Shown here piece after piece: positions 18,142 through 26,544 of a stretch of 64,000 nt of DNA. A program made the position numbers and the translations under genes. A model generated the notes under the pieces. The model was not told where the DNA came from, ran no database searches, and saw nothing but the letters and a program-made list of their open reading frames with translations. The DNA comes from Pseudoflavitalea rhizosphaerae. Lineage in GTDB: Bacteria > Bacteroidota > Bacteroidia > Chitinophagales > Chitinophagaceae. Position 1 is the stretch's first letter. Every line of letters starts with the position of its first letter. The stretch spans positions 62,001 to 126,000 of the forward strand of contig NZ_RCSU01000017.1 in NCBI RefSeq assembly GCF_003991355.1, given 5' to 3'.

Positions 18142-18246
18142 GTCGCTCGCCTCCGGCGAGTGACTTTTGTTTAGTCGCCGGAGGCGACGCGGTGTTCGCC
18201 GGGAGGCGAACAAATATAAATCACTCGCCAGAGGCGAGCGATTGAC
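18142..18246 (+). repeat. Family-1 foldback repeat, copy A
   Basis: A 105-bp element holding four copies of the palindrome TCGCC-N3/4-GGCGA at 18147-18159, 18175-18187, 18196-18209 and 18225-18237, with loops TCC, GGA, GGGA and AGA. The first and last units are also complementary to each other over about 22 bp (18142-18164 with 18221-18246), so the element can form either four small hairpins or a long stem with two inner hairpins. Copies A and E share one orientation; B, C and D are inverted. It lies between two minus-strand genes, just past the dnaN terminator. Confidence 0.95.
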
Positions 18247-18252
18247 AACTGC

Positions 18253-18280
18253 AAAAGAAAAGGCGCCACCAGGGCGCCTT
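18253..18280 (-). terminator. dnaN terminator
   Basis: AAGGCGCC pairs with GGCGCCTT; on the minus strand it is followed by TTTTCTTTT. It lies 22 bp downstream of the dnaN stop and is distinct from the adjacent family-1 repeat. Confidence 0.88.
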
Positions 18281-18302
18281 CAGTATTTTGAGAAAGAGTT
18301 GC

Positions 18303-19418
18303 TTAGCTATTCAGCATCAACGGCATAACCAGCATCAGCATCTCTTCGTTCTCTTCCTGTTCGGTTGGCTTGATGATACCAGCTTTTGTAGGAGTGCTCA
18401 GTTCGATCACTACATCATCGCTTTCAGCAGCGTTCAACATTTCAATGAGGAACTTACCATTGAATGCGATCTGAAGGTCTTCACCATTGTATTGACACTT
18501 CATTCGCTCGGTTCCTTCGAAACTGAAGTCAACGTCCTGTGCGGCCAGTTGCAGCTCGCTTCCGCTTATATTCAGTACCACCTGGTTGGTGCTCTTGTTA
18601 CTGAAGATACTTACCCGACGGAGAGCGCCCTGGAAATCAGCTTTATTGATAGTGAGTTTGTACGGATTGTCCGCAGGGATCACCACACGGTAGTCAGGGA
18701 AGCGCGCGTCGATGAGTCGACAGCTCATTTGTGTTGTGCCGTGCTTCACGAAAAGGTGATTGCTGTTATAGTTGATCACGAGCTCATCATCGTTATCCGG
18801 CATAGCAGACTTCAGAAGGTTGAGCGGTTTTTTAGGAACGATGAGTGAGTCTGCTTTCGGACAGGCTACCTCTGTTCTTTTGTAACGTACCAGGCGGTGG
18901 GCGTCTGTGGCTACAAACTGAAGACCTTTCTTGTCCATTTCAAAATAAACACCGGTCATGGCTGGACGCAGATCGTCGTTGCTCACGGCGAACAGTGTTT
19001 TGTTGATGGCGGTTACCAGGGCTGAGGAAGTCATGGTGAAAGAAGTGGTATCATCGGCTACCGGTTCTTTCGGGAAGTTATCGGGGTTTTCACCCATCAC
19101 CTTGTACTTACCGTTGTCGCTGGTGAGCTCAACGCCGAAATTCTTATCGATATTGAAAGTGAGCGGTTGGTCTGGGATGTTTTTCAGGGAGTCCATCAGG
19201 ATCTTGGCGGGGATACAAACACGACCGGCGTCTTTGGCTTCCACATCCATCTGGATCTTCATCACGGTTTCCAGATCGGTAGCCACTACAGTCAGTTTGT
19301 TCTTATCCACCTCAAAGAGGAAATCTTCCAGGATGGGCAAAACGGTATTGGCGTTGATTACACCACTGATCTGTTGCAACTGTTTCAACAAAGCCGAAGA
19401 AGAAACTATAAACTTCAT
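18303..19418 (-). CDS. dnaN: DNA polymerase III beta sliding clamp
   Basis: DnaN forms the ring-shaped dimer that tethers polymerase III to DNA. The N-terminus MKFIVSSSALLKQLQQISGVI, the subdomain repeats and the terminal hydrophobic-cleft region ending VMPLMLNS are all characteristic; 371 residues is normal. It stands alone: no dnaA, recF or gyrB adjoins it, which is common in Bacteroidota. It reads toward the candidate origin 13 kb away, so it would be on the lagging strand if that origin is right. A promoter-like sequence lies about 25 bp upstream and an intrinsic terminator follows. Confidence 0.98.
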   Translation of the reverse strand: MKFIVSSSALLKQLQQISGVINANTVLPILEDFLFEVDKNKLTVVATDLETVMKIQMDVEAKDAGRVCIPAKILMDSLKNIPDQPLTFNIDKNFGVELTSDNGKYKVMGENPDNFPKEPVADDTTSFTMTSSALVTAINKTLFAVSNDDLRPAMTGVYFEMDKKGLQFVATDAHRLVRYKRTEVACPKADSLIVPKKPLNLLKSAMPDNDDELVINYNSNHLFVKHGTTQMSCRLIDARFPDYRVVIPADNPYKLTINKADFQGALRRVSIFSNKSTNQVVLNISGSELQLAAQDVDFSFEGTERMKCQYNGEDLQIAFNGKFLIEMLNAAESDDVVIELSTPTKAGIIKPTEQEENEEMLMLVMPLMLNS

Positions 19419-19438
19419 ATAATAGTTTAAGATTTGAG

Positions 19439-19469
19439 CAAATATAGAATTATGAATGATACCTTGTAA
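19439..19469 (-). promoter_or_regulatory. Likely dnaN promoter
   Basis: On the minus strand TATATTTG (19446 to 19439) matches the TAnnTTTG -7 element, and TTAC (19469 to 19466) lies 19-20 bp upstream as a weak -33 element. The predicted transcript would begin about 15 nt before the dnaN ATG. The -33 match is imperfect. Confidence 0.45.
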
Positions 19470-19663
19470 CGCTTTTTTTGAACAGTTCCCGGACGGGAAT
19501 TGTTAGCAACCTCCAGGTAGGCCCCGGCGTAGTATACCACGTTGGTGGTATATCCCGCCGAACTGCCGGAATGGAGTTGCAAAAGCCGTTAAATTGAATA
19601 ACTTCATGCCCTCATTCCGGCTCCTGTAACAGGGCATTTGGAAAAAACATTATATAATTACGT

Positions 19664-20977
19664 ATGGTATTTGATAAATTATTTGGATGGGGTAAAAAGA
19701 AGAAGGATGACCCGGCGATCACTTTTGGCCGTTATTCAGACAATAACAAGTCTGTGACCAAAGTGGGCCGCTGGACGGAAGCGGACAATCTTTTCAAGAA
19801 CCAGGAGTATCATCAATGTATCGAAGCCTTCTTCGACTACCTGCGGGATGAAAATGAGCAGAACGTAGTGCTGGAGCGCAACGGCCAGGAAGGCCGGTTC
19901 CAGGTGTTCCAGGGCTCAAAAGTGGTGCGCGGCGAATTCAATGACCACCGCCTCCAGGCCGAGATCACACTCGCCAAAATGCCACAGTCCAGCGTTCCCG
20001 TAATGCGCCGGCTGCTGGAAATGAATTTCAACCTTTATTATAGCCGCTACGCGCTGGACCAGGACAGGATCTGTATGCGCTTCGACAGCGATATCAAAAC
20101 TGCCAACCCCAACAAACTCTATTACGGGTTGAAAGAACTGGCCACCAAAGCGGATAAACAGGACGATCTCCTGGTGCAGGAGTTCACTGCCCTGCAAACA
20201 ATGGACACAGACCATGTAATAGAGATCCCACTCACTGAAAAAGAAGTGAAATACACTTACTTCCAGCAATGGATCAGCGAAACACTGGACTATATCAAAA
20301 CGCTGGATGCAGACAAATATTCCGGAGGCATCGCCTATCTCCTGCTCACCCTGGCCTTCCGCATAGATTACCTGATCTCGCCTGAAGGACAATTGCAGAA
20401 TGAACTGGAAAAACTGGTGGACATCTATTACAGGAAAGACGAGCGGCAAACCATCGAGCGCAACCAGCTCATGCGCGAAGCTTACGAGAAACTGCTGACC
20501 AAGCCCAAAGAAGAAGTATTCCCCTACCTCTTCCGCAGCCGTCACACTTTTGCTATCGTGAGCCCGCAGAAGTATGAAGTTGTCACAGACGCCATCAATG
20601 CAGCTGCCCAGAACATGCCCTTCTATAACGAGAACGGACATGCGTTTGTAGCCAATAAAGTAATGGAATATCCCCTTGCCTTCTGCCAGTATTCCTATAG
20701 CCTTCCCAAACCATGGGCTGACCTGTTCCGAATCTTTATGCAGGTGAACTACGCGGATTACTTTGCTGCGCTTGGTTTCAACACGAAGTATTATGATGTG
20801 AACGATAAATCCTTCGAGTCAGACGCCATTCAGGAAGCAATCGAAAAGATAATGGAGGAATGGAAACCCAAATATCCGCACCTGGCTTTCAAACTTCATA
20901 GTTTGAAGTATGATAACCTGGTGAATTTTAATCAGAGTTTCAGCACAGAAGTAGCAGCATTGAATTTTGAAGCTTAG
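19664..20977 (+). CDS. Unknown protein, possibly YbjN-like, paired with a trypsin-like protease
   Basis: I do not recognise this 437-residue protein as a named family. It is soluble, without signal peptide or membrane segment, and starts with a lysine-rich patch (GWGKKKKDDP). A region at about residues 55-185 (VVRGEFNDHRLQAEITLAKM, then MRRLLEMNFNLYYSRYALD) looks like a YbjN / type-III-secretion-chaperone-like fold, the same fold I suspect at the C-terminus of the next gene; the remainder is helical. The next gene, a trypsin-like protease, starts 20 bp downstream, so they are very probably co-transcribed, with recX third. A role in protein quality control is inference from this pairing. Confidence 0.7.
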   Translation: MVFDKLFGWGKKKKDDPAITFGRYSDNNKSVTKVGRWTEADNLFKNQEYHQCIEAFFDYLRDENEQNVVLERNGQEGRFQVFQGSKVVRGEFNDHRLQAEITLAKMPQSSVPVMRRLLEMNFNLYYSRYALDQDRICMRFDSDIKTANPNKLYYGLKELATKADKQDDLLVQEFTALQTMDTDHVIEIPLTEKEVKYTYFQQWISETLDYIKTLDADKYSGGIAYLLLTLAFRIDYLISPEGQLQNELEKLVDIYYRKDERQTIERNQLMREAYEKLLTKPKEEVFPYLFRSRHTFAIVSPQKYEVVTDAINAAAQNMPFYNENGHAFVANKVMEYPLAFCQYSYSLPKPWADLFRIFMQVNYADYFAALGFNTKYYDVNDKSFESDAIQEAIEKIMEEWKPKYPHLAFKLHSLKYDNLVNFNQSFSTEVAALNFEA

Positions 20978-20997
20978 ACCCATTAACCAACATCGCT

Positions 20998-22101
20998 ATG
21001 CCAACACAACAGGTAATAGAAAAATTTCAACCTTCCATCATACAGATCGCCACGCAGAACGGGACCGGAACCGGTTTCTATCTGAAAGAGTTCGATCTCA
21101 TCATTACCAATGATCACGTTGTAGACAACAATCCAGAAGTAACCATCGCAGGCAAAACCTTTGAAAAAGCGCTTAGCCGTGTATGGTATACAGACCGCAA
21201 GCATGATCTCGCATTCCTGCAGGCGCCACAAGGGATTGAGCTGCCCGAGCTGCCACTGGGCCGGTATGAATCTTTGAAAGATGGCGATAATGTGATCGCT
21301 ATCGGACACCCTTATGGATTGAACTATACTGCTACGCAAGGTGTGATCTCCAAAGTGGACCGTATCCGCGATGGCCTGAAATTCATCCAGATCGATGCGG
21401 CCATCAATCCCGGAAACAGCGGCGGCCCGTTGGTGAACGAAGAAGGAGAAGTAATTGGTGTGAACTCATTCATCATCCGCGGTGGCGACAACCTGGGCTT
21501 CGCGCTGCCTGTGAATTATCTGCGCACCGCGCTTCAATTGTATGCGCCGCATAAAGGCACACCTTCCACCCGTTGCCCAAGCTGCGAGTTCCTGGTGCTG
21601 CCGGATAATATCGAAGCAGCCAAATATTGCCCTTCCTGCGGAACAGAAGTGAAATTGCCGGAACTGCCGGAAAAGGAAATGGAAGTGGTAGGCGTTGCAA
21701 AGACCATCGAAGACATCCTGCGTGAGCTGGGTAAGGATATCAAACTTTCCCGTTCAGGCGCCAATCGCTGGGAAGTGAAGGAAGGAAGCGCCAGGATCAA
21801 GATCACTTATAATCCTGAAAACTATTTCATCACCGGCGACGCTTACCTCTGTCAGTTACCACCCGACGCAACCAGGATCAAACCGCTTTATCAATATCTC
21901 TTACAGGAGAACTACAAAATGAATGGACTGGTGCTCAGTTGCGTAAGCCAGAACATTGTACTGAGCTGTGTAATCTATGATCTCGATATTACGAAAGATA
22001 CAGGGTCACAAACATTCAGTACACTCTTCAAGAACGCAGACCATTACGATGATCTGCTGAAGTCCACGTACGGATGTGTTGACAGGCTGGAGGAAGTCTG
22101 A
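20998..22101 (+). CDS. Cytoplasmic trypsin-like serine protease with zinc ribbon and YbjN-like C-terminus
   Basis: A 367-residue protein with a DegP-like chymotrypsin-fold protease domain (residues about 5-180). The catalytic triad is visible: His40 in TNDHVVDN, Asp70 in RKHDLAFLQ and Ser141 in NPGNSGGPLVN. No signal peptide is present, so unlike DegP/HtrA it should be cytoplasmic. Instead of a PDZ domain it has a zinc ribbon with two CPxC pairs (Cys193/196 and Cys211/214), then a 130-residue domain (about 235-367) resembling YbjN/secretion-chaperone folds. It lies between the unknown 437-residue protein and recX with gaps of 20 and 3 bp. The protease assignment is firm; the domain names after residue 220 are by resemblance. 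Confidence 0.85.
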   Translation: MPTQQVIEKFQPSIIQIATQNGTGTGFYLKEFDLIITNDHVVDNNPEVTIAGKTFEKALSRVWYTDRKHDLAFLQAPQGIELPELPLGRYESLKDGDNVIAIGHPYGLNYTATQGVISKVDRIRDGLKFIQIDAAINPGNSGGPLVNEEGEVIGVNSFIIRGGDNLGFALPVNYLRTALQLYAPHKGTPSTRCPSCEFLVLPDNIEAAKYCPSCGTEVKLPELPEKEMEVVGVAKTIEDILRELGKDIKLSRSGANRWEVKEGSARIKITYNPENYFITGDAYLCQLPPDATRIKPLYQYLLQENYKMNGLVLSCVSQNIVLSCVIYDLDITKDTGSQTFSTLFKNADHYDDLLKSTYGCVDRLEEV

Positions 22102-22104
22102 TCC

Positions 22105-22602
22105 ATGGCATATCAAAAACAATTAAGTAAAGAACAGGCATTACAGAAAGCCCGCCACTACTGCGGGTACCAGGAACGTTCTCACACGGAAGTGAAGGAG
22201 AAACTCTATTCATTTGGCCTTCGCAAAACAGATGTGGAAGAATTGCTGAGCCTGCTTATTGAAGAGAACTACCTCAATGAAGAACGCTATGCCACTATGT
22301 TTGCGGGCGGCAAATTTCGCATGAAGCAATGGGGCCGGGTAAAGATCAGGTACGAGCTCAAGCAAAAACATGTCAGCGAATACTGCATCAGAAAGGCCAT
22401 GAAGGAGATAGATGAAGATGATTATCTGAAAACCCTGGAGAAGCTCGCTTCTGTAAAATGGAATAGTGTAAAAGGAGAAGGCGTGAACCATTTTGTGAAG
22501 ATGGGTAAAACCACGGATTACCTTATACAGAAAGGATTCGAGATGGAATTGGTGAGGGCTGCTGTTTCAAGACTTCGCCAGACGAACTCTGAAAAAGAGT
22601 AA
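22105..22602 (+). CDS. recX: RecA regulator RecX
   Basis: RecX binds RecA filaments and modulates recombination. The 165-residue protein has the three-helix repeats of the family: ALQKARHYCGYQERSHTEV, then LIEENYLNEERYATMF and WGRVKIRYELKQKHV. Length fits the family. It starts 3 bp after the protease stop codon, giving an unusual three-gene operon rather than the common recA-recX pair. No recA is in the window. Confidence 0.92.
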   Translation: MAYQKQLSKEQALQKARHYCGYQERSHTEVKEKLYSFGLRKTDVEELLSLLIEENYLNEERYATMFAGGKFRMKQWGRVKIRYELKQKHVSEYCIRKAMKEIDEDDYLKTLEKLASVKWNSVKGEGVNHFVKMGKTTDYLIQKGFEMELVRAAVSRLRQTNSEKE

Positions 22603-22880
22603 TATTTACCACAAGATGGTATTGCTTTGGATCAATAATCTGTCTACCTTCGTGGCCGTTTCCCCACTATCATCGTTTTCCCGTACCTTTTTAATCATGT
22701 AAGCTGATTGCCTGCAAAGGCATATTTAGATAGCAGCTTTAATCCTTACAACAACCAGCATGATGACAGAGCGTTGCTAATACCTGCGCTTCTGCATCAT
22801 CCAGTCTTTTGGCAGCGCAAGTATTGTAACAGATACCGGCCTGCCAAAGACTTTTTTATTGCTTAATTTCAGGGTAAGGA

Positions 22881-23504
22881 ATGATTATGACAGATAAAGA
22901 GTATAAATATTATTTCGGGTGTGGGTTTACCTGGTGGGCCATTCATGTTTTTTTTCGTCCGTTTGAAGTTGCTGAAGAACATGAATTGCACGAGTTGCGG
23001 CACCAGTTGGACGTATTTGAGGAACATGCTGAGAATATCGCCGCCTGGCTGCTGGATGAGGTAGCTAAACCCGGATTGGATTTTGAGACCGATAAGAAGG
23101 AAGTCTCGATGTTCGGATGTTTAACAGACAGTGAGCCCGTCGTGAAGAACTGGATGCACCAGCTCATTAACGTGATGCATGCACAAAAGATAGAAGACAA
23201 ATCGAAACAATACCAATATCTCTTTTGCCTGCTGATTGGCTGGGAACTTTATATGATCGTGCTGGCGCAAAAATTCCTGAACCAGCAAAAGCCCGAAGGC
23301 AAAACCGAATTACAGGAACTGGTGAATCCATTTGCGAATTTCTTACTCAACGAATGGGACCTCAGCTGCCGGAAGTTCCTCCAAATGACTGCTGAGCAAA
23401 TGATGCAGAATGAACTAGCCCGGACCACTTATGAAGAGATCGCCATCAACTGGCACAAGACCATCGATGATACGATGAAGAAATATTTGAGATCAGAAGA
23501 ATAG
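22881..23504 (+). CDS. Unknown soluble helical protein
   Basis: A 207-residue protein of no family I recognise. It is mostly alpha-helical, rich in Glu, Leu and Trp, with no signal peptide and one moderately hydrophobic stretch (YLFCLLIGWELYMIVLAQ, about residues 113-130) that could be buried rather than membrane-spanning. Met1 or Met3 (MTDKEYKYYFG) could be the start. It follows a 278-bp gap without features after recX, and a family-1 repeat begins 9 bp after its stop codon. Codon use resembles its neighbours, so it looks like a genuine gene. Confidence 0.65.
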   Translation: MIMTDKEYKYYFGCGFTWWAIHVFFRPFEVAEEHELHELRHQLDVFEEHAENIAAWLLDEVAKPGLDFETDKKEVSMFGCLTDSEPVVKNWMHQLINVMHAQKIEDKSKQYQYLFCLLIGWELYMIVLAQKFLNQQKPEGKTELQELVNPFANFLLNEWDLSCRKFLQMTAEQMMQNELARTTYEEIAINWHKTIDDTMKKYLRSEE

Positions 23505-23512
23505 TAAGTAAG

Positions 23513-23692
23513 AGGGGCTGACTAAAAACGGCAGAGAGCTGGCAGTCGCTCGCCTCCCGGCGAGTGACTTGTATTTGTTCGCCTCCGGCGAACACCGCGT
23601 CGCCAGAGGCGACTAAACAAAACTCGCTCGCCGGGAGGCGAGCGACTGGGCTCCCCGAAATTCTAAGATGGTAGCATTTTAGTCAGCCCCTT
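23513..23692 (-). repeat. Family-1 foldback repeat, copy B (long form)
   Basis: The core (23543-23648) has the four TCGCC/GGCGA palindromes in inverted orientation relative to copy A. Outside the core, AGGGGCTGACTAAAA (23513-23527) is repeated inverted at 23677-23692, so the element is a 180-bp foldback. It is nearly identical to copy D over the core and its right flank (GGGCTCCCCGAAATTCTAAG), implying recent common origin. It lies exactly between convergent genes, where it could also end transcription from both sides. Confidence 0.95.
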
Positions 23693-23709
23693 ATAAAATG
23701 TATTCCAGC

Positions 23710-25380
23710 TTATTGTGCAGGCTGAGCCAATGATTTATCACGAATGGCTTTGAATTCGGAGCCTTTCTTCCATTCCGGCATCCTGGTCTCGAAAGCCAGT
23801 CGTTTTCCAACCTGGAACAGCAGTTGCAGGTCATCGATGGCTCCTTCCATAGTCCAGGTAGCGGCATCATAATTATCTGCCGGACGATGGTAGCGTTGTT
23901 CATTGTATTCTTTATCCAGTTGTTCACCGTATTCTTTTCCTTTTCCAACTACATCTATTCCACGTTCAGTATACAATGCAGGGATGCCCACTTTCGCAAA
24001 ATTGAAATGGTCTGAGCGATAGTAGTAACCGGCTTCAGGATGGGTTTCATAAGAAATATGACGGCCCGCTTTTGTTGAGGCTTCCTGGAGATAGTCTTCC
24101 AGATCACTTTGACCGCGGCCTACCACAATGATATCAGCAGTTTTGCCAAATGGATTCAGCACATCCATATTGATATTGGCAACTGTTTGTGCAACGGGAT
24201 AGACGGGATTCTGTGCATAGTACTCAGACCCCAACAGTCCCTGCTCTTCAGCAGTAACGGCCAGCAGAATGATGGTGCGCTCGGGGGGCGTTGGCAGGCT
24301 TTTGAATGCACGCGCGATTTCGATGAGACCAGCAGTGGCGCTTGCATTGTCCATCGCTCCGTTATAAATGGAGTCCCCTTTCTCATCGGCTTTACCTACA
24401 CCCAGGTGGTCCCAGTGTGCAGTATAGATGATGTATTCGTTCGGACGTTTGGCGCCGGTGATCTTACCGATCACGTTATGCGATTTGTTGTAGTCAGCCT
24501 GAACAGAAATGCTGGTAGTGAGTTGTTCGTTGAGCGGAACAGCTTTGAAGCCGCGCTGATCAGCTTTAGCCAGCAGCGTGGAATCATAACCGGTAGCAGT
24601 GAGGAGTTTGTTGGCGGCAGGTCCGGAGATCCAGCCGATCACATCTGCATGCTGCTCGTCCTTGCCGCGGGGATCGAGGCGAAGACGGGATCCGTTCCAG
24701 TTGTTCTGTACAACAGCAAATGGATAGCTGGCCGCTTCCGTGTTGTGGATGATCAGGCATCCACGCGCACCCTGACGAGCAGCTTCTTCGAATTTATAGG
24801 TCCAGCGACCATAATAGGTCATCGTCTTACCCTTGAACAGCGTAGAATCCCCACTGTTATATCCTGGATCATTTACCAGCACCAATACAACTTTTCCTTT
24901 TACATCGATCCCTTCATAATCGTTCCAGTTGTATTCCGGCGCCACCACTCCGTACCCTGCGAAAACGAGATCGGAGTTGTTGAGCGAAACGCTTTCTGTT
25001 TTGTTGGTCCAGATCACATAGTCTTCGAGGCCTTTGAGCTTAAAATTTCCTTTGGGTGTATTCACCTGCATGTCTGGTGCAGTAGTGGTTTTGATGTTCA
25101 CCAATGGTACATCCTGCAGGTAGCTGTCGCCATTGCCGGGCTCGAGGCCAACGGCAGCAAATTTTTTCTGAAGGAAATCGATGGTCAGTTCTTCGCCTTT
25201 TGTGAAAGGCATGCGGCCGAGGAAACTGTCGGAGGCCAGCACTTCGATGTTTTTGCCGAGGCTGTCTGCACTGAATGCGGCCAAACCGTCTTCATCTTTC
25301 AGCACAGGCTTGTTTTCGCCGCAGCCAACAGCCAGGAAAGTGGCGGCAGCCAGCGAAAGCGGTACAAAATAGGAACGCAT
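23710..25380 (-). CDS. M28-family zinc aminopeptidase lipoprotein with PA domain
   Basis: A 556-residue exported metallopeptidase. The lipoprotein signal peptide ends AATFLAVGCGENKP, so it is anchored at the membrane facing the periplasm or outside. A protease-associated (PA) domain occupies roughly residues 115-275, and the M28 catalytic domain follows with zinc ligands in YTAHWDHLG, NGAMDNASATAG, AVTAEEQGLLGSEYY, NINMDVLNPFG and YYRSDHFNFAKVG. The likely activity is release of N-terminal residues from peptides outside the cytoplasm. It is a single gene between the copy B repeat and a divergent acetyltransferase. The gene at the right end of the window is another M28 peptidase. Confidence 0.93.
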   Translation of the reverse strand: MRSYFVPLSLAAATFLAVGCGENKPVLKDEDGLAAFSADSLGKNIEVLASDSFLGRMPFTKGEELTIDFLQKKFAAVGLEPGNGDSYLQDVPLVNIKTTTAPDMQVNTPKGNFKLKGLEDYVIWTNKTESVSLNNSDLVFAGYGVVAPEYNWNDYEGIDVKGKVVLVLVNDPGYNSGDSTLFKGKTMTYYGRWTYKFEEAARQGARGCLIIHNTEAASYPFAVVQNNWNGSRLRLDPRGKDEQHADVIGWISGPAANKLLTATGYDSTLLAKADQRGFKAVPLNEQLTTSISVQADYNKSHNVIGKITGAKRPNEYIIYTAHWDHLGVGKADEKGDSIYNGAMDNASATAGLIEIARAFKSLPTPPERTIILLAVTAEEQGLLGSEYYAQNPVYPVAQTVANINMDVLNPFGKTADIIVVGRGQSDLEDYLQEASTKAGRHISYETHPEAGYYYRSDHFNFAKVGIPALYTERGIDVVGKGKEYGEQLDKEYNEQRYHRPADNYDAATWTMEGAIDDLQLLFQVGKRLAFETRMPEWKKGSEFKAIRDKSLAQPAQ

Positions 25381-25502
25381 AGCTTGTAGTTTTTGTTTTC
25401 GGGCTAAAAGGTACAGTAAAATTCAATACCGGCGGCCCTTTGAAGAAGCTCTGGTCAACATGAGGCCGGTAATTGATACTTTTGTAAATCAAATCATCAG
25501 CT

Positions 25503-26033
25503 ATGGAACTGCATGTGATCACAAGACCGGAGCATCCCCGGCTTCCTTTCATCCGCAGTTTGTACGAGTCAACTTTTCCTGTGGAAGAAAGAAGAGACTG
25601 GCATCAGTTCCTGCAATTACTGCAGGAGCCAGCTATGCAACTGAGTGTAATATTGGACGAAGGAGCATCAATAGGATTCGTGACCGGATGGAAACTCAAC
25701 AGTTGGTATTACGTGGAGCACCTGGCTATCGATCCTTCACAAAGAGGAAAAAAATATGGGCAGAAAGTGATGCAATCTGTGTTGGCAGCGGGCCATGGAA
25801 GAGTGATCCTTGAAGTGGAGCGTGCGCACGACAAAATTAGCCAGCGAAGGATCGGCTTTTATGAAAGACTCGGGTTTATAATTGTTGATATCGATTACCA
25901 TCAACCGCCTTATAGAAAAGGAGAAGCCGCTCTCCCAATGTTGCTGATGAGCAACCCTGCTATCACAGATGAGATGGAAGCAAAAGCCATCGCAGGAAAT
26001 ATCCGCGCAAGCGTGTACGAGCGTTATTATTAA
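25503..26033 (+). CDS. GNAT-family N-acetyltransferase
   Basis: A 176-residue cytoplasmic acetyl-CoA-dependent acyltransferase. The acetyl-CoA-binding loop is visible in VEHLAIDPSQRGKKYGQKVM (the RGKKYG turn), followed by VILEVERAHD and a late RIGFYERLGF, the usual GNAT order. The substrate is not predictable. It is divergent from the M28 gene with 122 bp between and has no obvious partner downstream. Confidence 0.85.
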   Translation: MELHVITRPEHPRLPFIRSLYESTFPVEERRDWHQFLQLLQEPAMQLSVILDEGASIGFVTGWKLNSWYYVEHLAIDPSQRGKKYGQKVMQSVLAAGHGRVILEVERAHDKISQRRIGFYERLGFIIVDIDYHQPPYRKGEAALPMLLMSNPAITDEMEAKAIAGNIRASVYERYY

Positions 26034-26175
26034 TAGCTGTTGTTGAGCATTAAATTCGTTTTAGCATCATTTTAACCCGATCATTAAGATGAAATTAAAA
26101 TGGACTGTCAGGCAATAAAACTGGCATGTCCCGGCACGACTATTGAAAATACTTACCTGTATTCATTGATCTATA

Positions 26176-26184
26176 AAAGGAGGT
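26176..26184 (+). promoter_or_regulatory. Strong Shine-Dalgarno site (unusual here)
   Basis: AAAGGAGGT lies 4-5 nt before the ATG at 26189. This is close to a perfect anti-16S match, whereas nearly every other gene in the window lacks one, as expected for Bacteroidota. It fixes the start of the small gene that follows. Confidence 0.75.
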
Positions 26185-26188
26185 TTAT

Positions 26189-26458
26189 ATGAAAAACAGG
26201 AAAGTAAAAACAAGTACACAAACATTTGATATCGTGTTTGAAGGCCAGCCTGTAACCGTGAAAGCAACGATGTACGAGACGCACAATACCGAAGCAAGGT
26301 ATCGTGTAAGCATCAACGGTAGCCCCGTTTATATTTTCGGATGGGACTCCAAAAAGAACCGCCTGGCGGCCATAGACAGCGGAAATGCTGTAATGGCAAT
26401 GCCTCCACTGGTGGAAGCAGCGATCGGGCAGGAACTCTACAATAAAATGGCGGCGTAA
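26189..26458 (+). CDS. Small unknown protein with strong RBS
   Basis: An 89-residue protein that I do not recognise. It begins MKNRKVKTSTQTFDIVFEGQ and looks like a small beta-rich domain (alternating hydrophobic strands VTVKATMYE, ARYRVSING, PVYIFGWDS) ending in a short helix. No signal peptide, cysteine or membrane segment is present. A near-perfect Shine-Dalgarno sequence precedes it and a very strong terminator follows 28 bp after its stop, so it is a single-gene unit. High, independent expression is the inference. Confidence 0.75.
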   Translation: MKNRKVKTSTQTFDIVFEGQPVTVKATMYETHNTEARYRVSINGSPVYIFGWDSKKNRLAAIDSGNAVMAMPPLVEAAIGQELYNKMAA

Positions 26459-26486
26459 GAATTTGTGAAGACAGTGTTTCCCGGAA

Positions 26487-26516
26487 GGGTGCATGGATTT
26501 CCATGCACCCTTTTTG
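26487..26516 (+). terminator. Strong intrinsic terminator
   Basis: GGGTGCATGG pairs perfectly with CCATGCACCC across ATTT, followed by TTTTTG. It isolates the 89-residue gene from the operon starting at 26545. Confidence 0.95.
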
Positions 26517-26544
26517 TTTATTTTTGAAGAAATAAACCTTTTCC

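Noticed and set aside
22603-22880. Gene or RNA in the recX-downstream gap
   Set aside because: No open frame, hairpin with T-tract or known RNA pattern was found; it appears to be plain spacer and promoter DNA.
24109-25389. 426-residue open frame antisense to the M28 peptidase
   Set aside because: Fully overlaps a well-supported lipoprotein peptidase and shows no domain pattern or signal.
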